Positions 41,099 to 49,498 of a stretch of DNA of 64,000 nt are shown here, one piece after another. Positions within the stretch are counted from its first letter, which is position 1. Each line of letters opens with the position of its first letter. The stretch is from NCBI GenBank assembly GCA_016708875.1, contig JADJFA010000001.1, positions 310,001 through 374,000 on the forward strand, read 5' to 3'. This DNA is from Lewinellaceae bacterium. GTDB taxonomy: Bacteria; Bacteroidota; Bacteroidia; Chitinophagales; Saprospiraceae. The notes under the pieces are model-generated. The model saw nothing but the letters and a program-made list of their open reading frames with translations. It was not told the origin of the DNA and did no database searches. Made by a program: the position numbers and the translations under genes.

Positions 41099-44062
41099 AT
41101 GATGAAAGCGAACCCCATAACCTCATTTTTCTTGTTTGTTTGCGCACTTGCTCCACAAACTTTTTTTGCGCAAAACCCTATTCCTCCTCCAACAAATGTG
41201 GTGACAGCCCGCCAGCTGCTCACAGAAGCACAGACATTGTTCGATTCAGCCAAATTTAAGCCTGCCACGGAGCGTGCTGAACTAGCCTATCAATTTTTTA
41301 AAGTGAAGCCCGATGCCAGCACTGATTTAGCAGAAGCGGCATTCCTCTTGGGGAAGGCGCTGCATAAGCGGGACAGTTTTTTACTAGCCAAGGCTGTTTT
41401 TGAAGAAGCTTGCAACACTTGGGCAATTATCCACCCTGAAGGCTCCGTCGAAGAAGCAAGAACCCGGATTGAACTGAGCCTCACTTTTATGCGCCTCGAG
41501 GAAGCTGAAAACGCTGAGGATCAGGGCAGAAAATCTATTGCACTGCTAGATCGGCTAAAAATTGAAAATGGCGTCGAACGCATCGGCGCCATGCGCGTGA
41601 TAGGCAGATCCTTGTATGGCACTGGCTTATACCACAAAGCCATCCCATACTACGAGGAAGCACTGGATCTGGCGCGAACTTATTTTGAGGAGGAAAATAC
41701 CGAGATGGCTATGATGATGCTCTACCTTGGAAATTGCTACCATTACTGTGGGTACCTGGAGCGAGCCGTGGCAATCCTGGAGCGGGGATTGGCGATTCAG
41801 CAAAAAAATCCGTCTTGTGTTCCCGAACAGCTTGCCGGAATTTACATGGCATTGGGCGGATGCCAACAATCGTTGAAAAAATATGAAAATGCGCTGACCT
41901 ATTATGAAAATGCCGCTGAGATTAGGCTGAAAATTAACAGCCCCCGACTGGCCTATGCTTATTCCAAAATCGGTCAAGTCTATTACGAAAACCATAATTA
42001 TGAGCAGGCGCTGTATTACTTTCAAAAAGAGAGCATGGTTTTAATTGCCGATAGTCTGGAAAAAGATCCGGCCTATGCTTACAACTGTCGGGATTTTGGC
42101 TTAGCATACTATGGTTTGAAAGATTTTGAAAAGGCTATCCATTGGTTTGAAAGGGCGCTGGCCATATTCCAGGGCCCAAATACGACAGGAAACATGGGAA
42201 TGGGTTTAGATCAATGTCATGTGGTTTTCCATATCGGACGGGCGCAATCCGCCAAGGGGGATTACGAGGCGGCGCTGCGGACGTTTGCAGAAAATCAAAA
42301 AATGTTGGAACTCCTGATCGGCCCTGATTATTCCTTGTATTTTGAGACCAACGCTGAAGTCGCCAAAACCTACACCCAATTGTATCTAAAAACAGCCCAG
42401 TACAGTTTCCTCGAAAAAAGTCGTGCCCACTTTCGTATGGCCGAAAAAGGCCTGGAGCAATTGCTGCAAAACCAAAGTTTTCAGGGGACTGAAAAAAAAT
42501 TGCTGGCCGAAGCCCTGCCATATTTTGAACAAGCCATCCGCACAGAGCAGCTGTTTTTGAAAGCACACCCAAACGATGCTTCCGCACTTGAAATGGCCTG
42601 GGAACTCAGCGAAGCCATGCACGCACAACTGCTTCATTCGGCCGTTCAGGAATCCAATGCGAGACATTTTGCCGGAATTCCCGATGCAGAACTCCTGCGC
42701 GATTCGGCGCTCCAAAGCCAAATTACGCTGCTCATAAAAGACCGGGAAGCGCTCGCATCTAAAGGCCGACAGCTCACCGATTCGCTGGTATTGTCCATAA
42801 ACGCAAAGATTTACCTCAAAAAAGAAGCATTGAAGGCGCTCCGAGCCGACTTTGGAAAAAAATACCCCGACTACTTCCACCTGAAATACGACCTTCAAAC
42901 GTCCACATTAGCTAAGACCCAACAAGCGCTCGCCCCACAGCAAACCCTGCTTGAATATTTTACGGGCGACTCAAGCATTTTTGTTTTTGTTGTGCAGCAC
43001 GATGGCAGCCGCATGGTGGAGTTAAAACGGGATTTCCCGCTCTCCGAATGGGTACAAGCACTCCGGGAAGGTATCTCTGGATACCATGCATCCACCCAAA
43101 AAACACCTGTACTGTATGAAAAAACAGTGCGCCAATATGCGGATGCCGCCCAAAAACTCTACGAAAAATTGCTTGCCCCTATAGCAGAATCGCTCACATC
43201 CGAGATCATCATTGTCGCCGGTGATGGACTTGCCAATCTGCCTTTTGAGGCGCTACTATCCGCCACACCGAAAGATTTGAGCAATTTTAACACGTATCCG
43301 TTCTTGCTGCGTAGCCACAGCTTTCAGTACGCCTATTCGGCCACCATGCTACACCAAATGATGGATCGGCAGCACCGTTATCCCCCGACCCGTGGTCTTT
43401 GGGCTTTTGCCCCGTTTTTTAAGGAAGATACTGCAAGTTTGGCGCAACCACTTCAACGATATGAAACCGTTCCACTGGGCTTTTCACCCCTGTCATTTTC
43501 TGGTGAAGAGGTCTTTAAGGCAAAAAAACGATGCGGAGAATCGTCTAAAGTGCTGATTGGTAAAGAAGCCACCAAGCAAAAATTTCTGGAAATGGCCGCC
43601 GGGTACAAAATTCTGCACCTGGCTACGCATGGAAAAGCCAATCACAAGGAAGGGGATTTTTCTTTTCTGGCTTTTGCCTCTAGCGATGATATTGCCGAAA
43701 ATGGCCTGCTCTCGGTGGGTGAATTGTATAACTTGACCTTGAATGCAGATTTAGTCCTGCTATCCGCCTGCGAAACCGGCATTGGAGAACAACTACGTGG
43801 CGAAGGGGTGATAAGTCTGGCCCGGGCTTTTGCATTTGCAGGAACCAAAAGCATCGTGGCGTCCCTGTGGAGCGTCAACGACAAATCAACCATGCTGGTA
43901 ATGGACCATTTTTATGAAGGGATAATGTCTGGCAAGCCCAAAAATGTCGCGCTGGCCGATGCCAAACTCCAGTATTTGGAGAACAACCCTGCACAAAAAG
44001 CTCACCCGTTTTTCTGGGCTGGGTTTGTGGGCGTTGGGGATATGTCGGTTATTAAAAATTGA
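41099..44062 (+). CDS. Exported TPR-CHAT protein (caspase-like protease domain)
   Basis: 987 residues. Signal peptide (NPITSFFLFVCALAPQTFFAQ), then about ten tetratricopeptide repeats (residues 60-450, for example AIPYYEEALDLARTYFEEEN, ALTYYENAAEIRLKINSPRL), a helical linker, and a C-terminal CHAT domain (residues 620-985). The catalytic pair is present: His844 in LHLATHGKANH and Cys891 in LLSACETGIGEQL; the usual GEGVISLARAFAFAGTKSIVASLW and HPFFWAGFVGVGD blocks follow. CHAT domains are clan CD peptidases related to caspases. Export places it in the periplasm or at the surface. It faces the ECF sigma/anti-sigma pair across a hairpin and shares its promoter region with an ECF-type site, so a role in that signalling pathway is possible but not shown. 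Confidence 0.92.
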   Translation: MMKANPITSFFLFVCALAPQTFFAQNPIPPPTNVVTARQLLTEAQTLFDSAKFKPATERAELAYQFFKVKPDASTDLAEAAFLLGKALHKRDSFLLAKAVFEEACNTWAIIHPEGSVEEARTRIELSLTFMRLEEAENAEDQGRKSIALLDRLKIENGVERIGAMRVIGRSLYGTGLYHKAIPYYEEALDLARTYFEEENTEMAMMMLYLGNCYHYCGYLERAVAILERGLAIQQKNPSCVPEQLAGIYMALGGCQQSLKKYENALTYYENAAEIRLKINSPRLAYAYSKIGQVYYENHNYEQALYYFQKESMVLIADSLEKDPAYAYNCRDFGLAYYGLKDFEKAIHWFERALAIFQGPNTTGNMGMGLDQCHVVFHIGRAQSAKGDYEAALRTFAENQKMLELLIGPDYSLYFETNAEVAKTYTQLYLKTAQYSFLEKSRAHFRMAEKGLEQLLQNQSFQGTEKKLLAEALPYFEQAIRTEQLFLKAHPNDASALEMAWELSEAMHAQLLHSAVQESNARHFAGIPDAELLRDSALQSQITLLIKDREALASKGRQLTDSLVLSINAKIYLKKEALKALRADFGKKYPDYFHLKYDLQTSTLAKTQQALAPQQTLLEYFTGDSSIFVFVVQHDGSRMVELKRDFPLSEWVQALREGISGYHASTQKTPVLYEKTVRQYADAAQKLYEKLLAPIAESLTSEIIIVAGDGLANLPFEALLSATPKDLSNFNTYPFLLRSHSFQYAYSATMLHQMMDRQHRYPPTRGLWAFAPFFKEDTASLAQPLQRYETVPLGFSPLSFSGEEVFKAKKRCGESSKVLIGKEATKQKFLEMAAGYKILHLATHGKANHKEGDFSFLAFASSDDIAENGLLSVGELYNLTLNADLVLLSACETGIGEQLRGEGVISLARAFAFAGTKSIVASLWSVNDKSTMLVMDHFYEGIMSGKPKNVALADAKLQYLENNPAQKAHPFFWAGFVGVGDMSVIKN

Positions 44063-44071
44063 AATTTGGGA

Positions 44072-44106
44072 AACCCGTCCTACGGCTCCAAGCCGTAGGA
44101 CGGGTT
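44072..44106. terminator. Hairpin between convergent CHAT and anti-sigma genes
   Basis: 16-bp perfect stem AACCCGTCCTACGGCT (44072-44087) with a 3-nt loop and its complement (44091-44106). No U-run, so it may act from both sides. Confidence 0.7.
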
Positions 44107-44109
44107 AGA

Positions 44110-44979
44110 TCACAAGTTGAGTTTACCACTCAATTCCATTGCTTTGGCCCGAAACGGGAAATCTTGGTCCGTCACCATTTCAGCAAGCAAAACCTTAGAG
44201 ATTTCCATATTACCAAGCGCTATTTGGCATAGCAAAAAATTCCAGCGGGCTTCGTGTCTGAATTGGAAACTGTCTTTCAAGGCATCAAAATCCTTGGCAG
44301 CTCCAGCAAACTGGCCAAGTGCAAACCTGGCATTCGCCCGGATGTAACGGGCATCTTCATCCTCCAGCACATATTTGTCATCCTTCAAAAGATCGGCTGC
44401 TAGCCGGAAGTTATTGCTTTCAAAGGCTGCTGCTGCCAATTGGACAGGCGTTTTTTGCGACAGATTAGCTTCTACTTGCGTGACTCCCCGCACAAAAGTT
44501 TGATCTGGCATTTCTTGGAATTCCCGGGCCAAGGCTATCAATCTCGATGGCTCCTTAGGCCTTTCAATTTGCTTATTTGCCTGCGGTTTATTGGGGGCTG
44601 GGTTGGGCAATTCGCTGGGCGGTGTTTTGAGGGTATCCGTCGAGCTCTTTTGAGAAGGTGCTTCTACTATTCCCGAATTGGGCTGCGTAGGCCGATTGAA
44701 AAACCAAATAGCCGCCACCAACACCGTCAGCGCGGCAGCCATGGCCCAAAATTTTCGGGAGCTGTACATCGCCACCGACGTTGCCTGAGGGGCTTCGATG
44801 GCGGCCTTTACTTTGTTCCGTAGCCGCAATGCATCAAGCCGTTGCAACATTTCCTGATGTTGAGCTACAGATTTGGCAAGCGAGGCATCAGATTGAAGCG
44901 CATTTTTAAATTCACTTAACTCGCTTCCCACGAGCTCTCCGAGCAAATAGCGTTCGATATTTTGGTGAAAATTTTCCAT
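44110..44979 (-). CDS. Membrane anti-sigma-like factor with periplasmic TPR-like domain
   Basis: 289 residues. The N-terminal 70 residues (NFHQNIERYLLGELVGSELSEFKNALQSDASLAKSV) have the zinc-less anti-sigma domain look found in Bacteroidota. One membrane helix at residues 77-94 (FWAMAAALTVLVAAIWFF) is followed by a Pro/Ser-rich linker (100-145) and a periplasmic helical-repeat region (AAAFESNNFRLAADLL, ARYIRANARFALGQFAGAAKDFDAL). It starts 3 nt after the ECF sigma gene ends, the usual sigma/anti-sigma order. The role, holding the sigma factor inactive until an envelope signal arrives, is inferred from neighbour and topology. Confidence 0.8.
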   Translation of the reverse strand: MENFHQNIERYLLGELVGSELSEFKNALQSDASLAKSVAQHQEMLQRLDALRLRNKVKAAIEAPQATSVAMYSSRKFWAMAAALTVLVAAIWFFNRPTQPNSGIVEAPSQKSSTDTLKTPPSELPNPAPNKPQANKQIERPKEPSRLIALAREFQEMPDQTFVRGVTQVEANLSQKTPVQLAAAAFESNNFRLAADLLKDDKYVLEDEDARYIRANARFALGQFAGAAKDFDALKDSFQFRHEARWNFLLCQIALGNMEISKVLLAEMVTDQDFPFRAKAMELSGKLNL

Positions 44980-44982
44980 CGT

Positions 44983-45594
44983 TCATTGATTAAAAATTGA
45001 AGCGGCTGCGCCGATTTCAACCAATTTTTTTAAACATTTTGAGCGGTGGTTTTTCAGGGCATCTACGGTAGTATATTGGGTTAGTTTTTCTTCAACTACG
45101 TCTTTGTCACGGCGTTCTTCGAGGTATTTTAATCGAACCAGGTTTTGACAATTTGTATCCAATTTCGACAGCAGATTTTCAATCAGTTCTGTTTCGGCAA
45201 GACTGGCAAAATCTGGCTGGTCTTCCTGTTCGCCAATGCTTTCCAAATCAACCGTTTCGTGTCGCAAAGCACTCCGACGAAGGTTTTTCGCTCTGTTTTT
45301 TGCAATCTCAATAACATACGTGGCCGGATTGTGGCCTTGAAAAATGTATTTCCCCGTCTTAATTTTTTGCAAGCAAATGGTAATGCAATCGCATATTAAT
45401 TCTTCGATGTTGTCATCCGAAAGGCGGTAGCTTTTGCCGATGTTATAGATTGAACCTGAAACCCGCGCCGACAAACACTGAATCGCGTCTGCTTCTTCAT
45501 GCCCCAAACCAGCGAAAAGTGACCCGTGATCGGGGTATTTTTCACAATTACGGTTTGTTTTTTTATCCAGGAAAATGTCAAGTATTCGGGCCAT
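44983..45594 (-). CDS. ECF-type RNA polymerase sigma factor
   Basis: About 203 residues from the ATG at 45594 (MARILDIFLDKK); ATGs at 45609 and 45621 would add 5 or 9 residues. The region 2 equivalent spans VSGSIYNIGKSYRLSDDNIEELICDCITICLQKIKTGKY...NPATYVIEIAKNRAKNLRR, and region 4 spans LLSKLDTNCQNLVRLKYLEERRDKDVVEEKLTQYTTVDALKNHRSKCLKKL, which holds the DNA-binding helices. It lacks regions 1 and 3, as ECF factors do. A copy of the GGTTAC-N18 element lies 50 nt upstream, which suggests it activates its own gene. The anti-sigma gene follows at once. The likely regulon is the T9SS gene set described in the findings. Confidence 0.85.
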   Translation of the reverse strand: MARILDIFLDKKTNRNCEKYPDHGSLFAGLGHEEADAIQCLSARVSGSIYNIGKSYRLSDDNIEELICDCITICLQKIKTGKYIFQGHNPATYVIEIAKNRAKNLRRSALRHETVDLESIGEQEDQPDFASLAETELIENLLSKLDTNCQNLVRLKYLEERRDKDVVEEKLTQYTTVDALKNHRSKCLKKLVEIGAAASIFNQ

Positions 45595-45646
45595 AAAGAG
45601 CGGCAACATTGTTGGAGGCAATGATACTGACTTTTCGGCCTTTGGG

Positions 45647-45678
45647 CATATATGTCCGCAAGCGCAGGTTTTGTAACC
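45647..45678 (-). promoter_or_regulatory. Predicted ECF-sigma promoter, site 6 (autoregulatory)
   Basis: Minus strand: GGTTAC (45678-45673), 18 nt, CATATATG (45654-45647), about 50 nt before the ECF sigma gene. The downstream box is the most diverged of the six, but the spacer length and the flanking AAAA and CGGA fit. Confidence 0.6.
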
Positions 45679-45770
45679 AGCGGGAAGATTTTTTTTTCAG
45701 CAGACAAAAAAGGAAGCAAAAGTGGTGAGGCAGTCGGTCATCTCTTTCACTGGATTCGGCGAATGGGGCA

Positions 45771-46427
45771 CTAGACGTTGTGGTTGCGGCACAACCCATA
45801 TTTTTCGGCGATGGCACCGAGATGAGCCGAATTCTTCGCGCCCAATTTGTGCATCACCGTATTGCGGATTTTCTCCGCGTATACATCTGAGATTCCAACT
45901 TTATCCGCAATTTGTTTTGCACTAAAGCCATCTATTACCAGGCACAGGACTTGCTTTTCCTTGGGCAAAAGCTCTGGCAAACGATTCGCCGTTTCGCGAA
46001 ACTGATTTGGATCGTCAAGGTCTGGCAATATTACGATTTCGCCCTGGGCTACTCGAAAGATAGCATCCGTGATTTCATCCTTGTGTCGGCTCTTGGAAAC
46101 AAAGCCGTCTGCATGGTTGCGAATGGCTTCTGCCGGAAAGAAAACTCCATCCAGGCCAGTGATGACGATGACCTTCAATTTGTCTTTGCAGACGCTTTTT
46201 ATAAGCCCTGTGGCACGCAGGCCATTCATTTCCGGCATTCCAATATCAATAAGTGCAACGTCTACCCCATGGTTGCCTTTCTCAAAGAATTGCCATACAG
46301 CCTTGCCATCAGAAGCTGTGCCTACCACTTTCATCCCTTTGGTAGTGTTGATGATTTCGGAAAGTGTTTGAACCGTCACCTCATGATCATCTGCAACAAA
46401 AACCCTTATATCAGTTTGCTCCTGCAT
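45771..46427 (-). CDS. LuxR-family response regulator
   Basis: 218 residues. The receiver domain has the acidic pair Asp13/Asp14 (VFVADDHEV) and the phosphate acceptor Asp61 (ALIDIGMPEMNG), with VIVITG and GFVSKSRHKDEI near the conserved Thr and Lys. The C-terminal LuxR-type helix-turn-helix is LLPKEKQVLCLVIDGFSAKQIADKVGISDVYAEKIRNTVMHKLG. It overlaps the kinase gene by 17 nt, so the two are translated together. It lies just upstream of, and co-directional with, the ECF sigma gene, which suggests a link between the systems, though its targets are unknown. Confidence 0.93.
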   Translation of the reverse strand: MQEQTDIRVFVADDHEVTVQTLSEIINTTKGMKVVGTASDGKAVWQFFEKGNHGVDVALIDIGMPEMNGLRATGLIKSVCKDKLKVIVITGLDGVFFPAEAIRNHADGFVSKSRHKDEITDAIFRVAQGEIVILPDLDDPNQFRETANRLPELLPKEKQVLCLVIDGFSAKQIADKVGISDVYAEKIRNTVMHKLGAKNSAHLGAIAEKYGLCRNHNV

Positions 46428-48276
46428 AGAGAAGGGGGTTCTCTTTCAAATTATTTTGATCGCTAATTGGAATATCAATAAAAACAGTGGTGCCCTTGCC
46501 TTGTCCTGTTTCAAAAATCACACTACCTCCAAGTTTTGAACAACGCTCTTCAATGCTCATAAGCCCAACACCCTTTATTACATTATCAAGGTCAAACCCA
46601 ATTCCGTTATCTTCAATAATAATACCCAAAACCCCATCAATTTGATTTATTTGAACACTTATTTCGGAGGCTTTGGAATGTTTTAAGGCATTTGTAATGA
46701 TTTCTTGCACGATAAGCCGGGTCTCTTTACCAATATTCCCCCTTACTTTATTGTCTAAATTATAGGTGTGAAAAAGGACTTTGGCAGTGCTCTGTGCGGT
46801 GATTTGTTGATAAAACTTTTCCAGATCATCCCACCACGGGGTGTCTTCTTGCTCTAGTGCATACACTACCCGCCGTAGTTCTTTGTAGGAATGTTCTTGC
46901 AAACGAAGGTTTTCGTTTAATCGCGCGGCCACTTGGGTTTCTTTTTTTGAAAGTTCCTCCAATGCAGCTTCGAGATTCCACTTGGCACTAACCAATAATC
47001 CGCCCACGCCATCATGTATCAATCGGGCAATTTTGTGCCTTCCCACTTCTTCCCCTTCGAATCTTGCACGCATGAATGCTAATTCTTGCGATTTTAAGGT
47101 GTTTTCTAATTGCTGCTGGATCAATTTCTGTTCCTGAGCATTCAATTTATTTTTTTGATAACTGTATATTACAATTCCTATTATAATCAATATCAACAGA
47201 ATAGATACAAACCACAATACCTGTTTTTCCTGAGTACTTTTAGCTATCTCTATTTGTTTGTTCAACAGATCAACCCTATTCTTTACCAGTGCCTCTGAAA
47301 CCCTGATTGCCTGGTTGGAAAATTGATCCGTTACAAATGCGATCTCTCCCTCTGTACCTATTTTCTTTAATAATTCGGTCATTTGATTCAAAGCGACGAT
47401 GGCTTCCTCTACCCTATTTTCTCCCTCATAATTATTAGCAAGACTATAATACCCATCCAGTATTATTGTTGAATCATTGAGTTCCACGCCTAATTTCATC
47501 GCATGTTTCACCTCTTTTTCTGCTTTTTCATAGTCATCTAAAAAACCGGCAGCTCCACCCAAATTTAGTCTGGCATACGCTTCATAACGTTTATCCCCAA
47601 GTTGCACAAAACTTTCCGCCGCCTTTTCGTAGTACACTATAGCAGCCTTCAAATCATCCTCTTTACCATTCCTGCTATAAAGATCAGCAAAATAATTGCC
47701 CGCCGTATTATAACAAGCGGCTTTTTCAAATTCAAATTGGCTGTTTTTCAGGATCGCCTCACAGCGCTGGCACATCTCCAATGCCTTTCCAAAATCTTCT
47801 GCATCGGTATATATGTTAGCGAGACCGTTATATGTCCTGGCCAGACCGGAAGTATCCTTCCATGCTTCGGCAAGAGGTTTTGCCTCTTCCAGATAAATCA
47901 AAGCTGAATCCTTCTCTGGGTATTCTTTGGTAAACATTGCTGCCCCTAAGGCAATCAGGGTCCTACATATTAGTGGTTCATTTTTAAGTTTCCTGGCAAT
48001 GGAAAGGCTCTTTTGTAGCGGCAAAACAGCTGCATCAGCATTGTTATTCTTGATGAGTGCTCTCCCTCTTACTAAAAGGGCCTGATTCTTACTAAGTGGA
48101 TCCAGTTTACGGCGATTCAGGATCGCTTGTGCATACACAAGCGCAGAATCCGGGCGATTCTGCAATATTAGCTTTTCGCCTTCGTCCAGAATAGTCAACG
48201 AAAGACCAGCCTGATTGAATTGGCCAAACAAACTGATAGGATATAAAAAGAAAATTAAAAGGACTTTGGTTTTCAT
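46411..48276 (-). CDS. Sensor histidine kinase with periplasmic TPR domain
   Basis: 621 residues. A signal peptide (MKTKVLLIFFLYPISLFG) leads to about six TPR-like repeats in the periplasm (residues 30-330), one membrane helix at about 345-365 (VLWFVSILLILIIIGIVIY), a coiled coil, and a HisKA_3 dimerisation domain with His421 in RHKIARLIHDGVGGLL. The HATPase_c domain shows the N box (VQEIITNALKHSKA), the G1 box (IIEDNGIGFD) and GQGKGTTVFIDIPI. It is a NarX/DesK-type kinase that phosphorylates the overlapping LuxR-type regulator. The TPR sensor probably detects a protein or peptide partner in the envelope. Confidence 0.92.
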   Translation of the reverse strand: MKTKVLLIFFLYPISLFGQFNQAGLSLTILDEGEKLILQNRPDSALVYAQAILNRRKLDPLSKNQALLVRGRALIKNNNADAAVLPLQKSLSIARKLKNEPLICRTLIALGAAMFTKEYPEKDSALIYLEEAKPLAEAWKDTSGLARTYNGLANIYTDAEDFGKALEMCQRCEAILKNSQFEFEKAACYNTAGNYFADLYSRNGKEDDLKAAIVYYEKAAESFVQLGDKRYEAYARLNLGGAAGFLDDYEKAEKEVKHAMKLGVELNDSTIILDGYYSLANNYEGENRVEEAIVALNQMTELLKKIGTEGEIAFVTDQFSNQAIRVSEALVKNRVDLLNKQIEIAKSTQEKQVLWFVSILLILIIIGIVIYSYQKNKLNAQEQKLIQQQLENTLKSQELAFMRARFEGEEVGRHKIARLIHDGVGGLLVSAKWNLEAALEELSKKETQVAARLNENLRLQEHSYKELRRVVYALEQEDTPWWDDLEKFYQQITAQSTAKVLFHTYNLDNKVRGNIGKETRLIVQEIITNALKHSKASEISVQINQIDGVLGIIIEDNGIGFDLDNVIKGVGLMSIEERCSKLGGSVIFETGQGKGTTVFIDIPISDQNNLKENPLLYAGAN

Positions 48277-48309
48277 GCGTGCGGTTATTGATTAAATTAT
48301 AAATGATTT

Positions 48310-48966
48310 CTAATACACAGTCACCTTTTTTTTGCCACCTCGGGGAGGTTTTGAATAACTGCTATTGGCTGCTATATTCACTTCAAAAGTAAATTCCTGA
48401 TTGGCGGTGAGCAATGCCTTAATGTCTTGATTGATCAAAAAACTCGAAGGGTTAGTCGTTGCACCGCTGTTTCCGAGGGTATAGTTGAGTGTACATTTAT
48501 TGGTAGCAAAGATAATTGATTCGCTTAGAGCACCAAGTCCGCTATCAAATAGTATGATACAGCTTGGTTGAATGTATTTCAAACTTCCCACAGTTTCTAC
48601 TTTGGCAAAAACATACGGTGCACAGGTTTGCATCTGGTTGCTAACGGTAGTCGGTTCTGTGTCTGCATCGGCAAAAGCAAGCACTGTTGTAAGATCAGCA
48701 CTGTTATTGCCCTGGATTTCAATGTCGAGATAAGTTCCTTCACTGTCAATTACCCAATGCTTGAAGCGATAGGGCGCGTTGGCAGAAATGCCCGTAATCG
48801 TGTAATCAATCGTTATACGCGTGCCGCCAGGTTTTACGGCGGTCACATTGCTTAGGTTCGTGTCGCCTGAAGCATCCACTGGCACAAGCAGCAAGAGATC
48901 ATACAACGTGCCGCCGCCGCGCTTTGCCAGGTAGGCATAAGGCGCGAATTTGATAATGTTACTCAT
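48310..48966 (-). CDS. Hypothetical protein, strand-rich
   Basis: 218 residues from MSNIIKFAPYAYLAKRGGGTLYDLLLLVPVDASG; the longer start at 49005 has no better support. No signal peptide or membrane helix. The sequence is rich in Thr, Asn and beta strands (RITIDYTITGISANAPYRFKHWVIDSEGTYLDIEIQGNN, CTLNYTLGNSGATTNPSSFLI) and ends in a basic tail (PPRGGKKKVTVY). No family is recognised. It lies 33 nt upstream of the histidine kinase in the same direction, so it is probably the first gene of that operon and may be a partner or ligand of the kinase. Confidence 0.65.
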   Translation of the reverse strand: MSNIIKFAPYAYLAKRGGGTLYDLLLLVPVDASGDTNLSNVTAVKPGGTRITIDYTITGISANAPYRFKHWVIDSEGTYLDIEIQGNNSADLTTVLAFADADTEPTTVSNQMQTCAPYVFAKVETVGSLKYIQPSCIILFDSGLGALSESIIFATNKCTLNYTLGNSGATTNPSSFLINQDIKALLTANQEFTFEVNIAANSSYSKPPRGGKKKVTVY

Positions 48967-49186
48967 AGGAGAGAATAGATGGTGTGAAACTGTCAACAAA
49001 TACAACCTTGTAGCGGGTTGTTTGACGGGGATTAAAAGGCTATACTTGGTTCAGAAGTCTAGAAGCCGTCAATTAGTTGCCATTTGGTCTTTCGAGGTTT
49101 GTCCTCATTTGGCCTAATAGGGTTGGCCTTCGTTTTGGTTAGAAAATTGGTTTTTTTTAATGTTCTTATAAGCGGTTTTATTGATT

Positions 49187-49217
49187 AAAAAACCGGGCGG
49201 CAGGGTAGGCCGCCCGG
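49187..49217 (-). terminator. Orphan minus-strand terminator
   Basis: Stem CCGGGCGGC (49193-49201) with GCCGCCCGG (49209-49217), followed on the minus strand by six T. Nothing clear ends here; the nearest minus-strand gene upstream (GH3) already has a hairpin at 49446-49482. The stretch 48967-49498 otherwise holds no convincing gene. Confidence 0.75.
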
Positions 49218-49445
49218 AGGAATTTGGTATTTTAGCGGATTCGCCAGGGTTATACAAAAAGTGTTTTCTTAGATGTCTCTTGTAAACTAGGGAGATACAG
49301 GGATAAGAGAACAAATGTCAAAGAGTAGATACAGCAAATAAAAAAACGCTGCTGCACCTGCGCTTTGATAGCACAAAAGTGCGACCCAAGTTTAAGACTG
49401 TAAAGTTTTGGGGGAGTATGAATTCATACCTTTTTTCAAGGGGGC

Positions 49446-49482
49446 AAAGTGTGGCACACCTTAGTTAGGTGTGCCACACTTT
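49446..49482. terminator. Hairpin after the GH3 gene
   Basis: 16-bp perfect stem AAAGTGTGGCACACCT with a 5-nt loop, just downstream of the GH3 stop. The stem sequence repeats that at 13032-13064. Confidence 0.75.
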
Positions 49483-49498
49483 CTTGAACACGCTCGGG

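Noticed and set aside
49114..49314. Minus-strand open frame of 66 codons
   Set aside because: It runs through a strong terminator hairpin and shows no domain.
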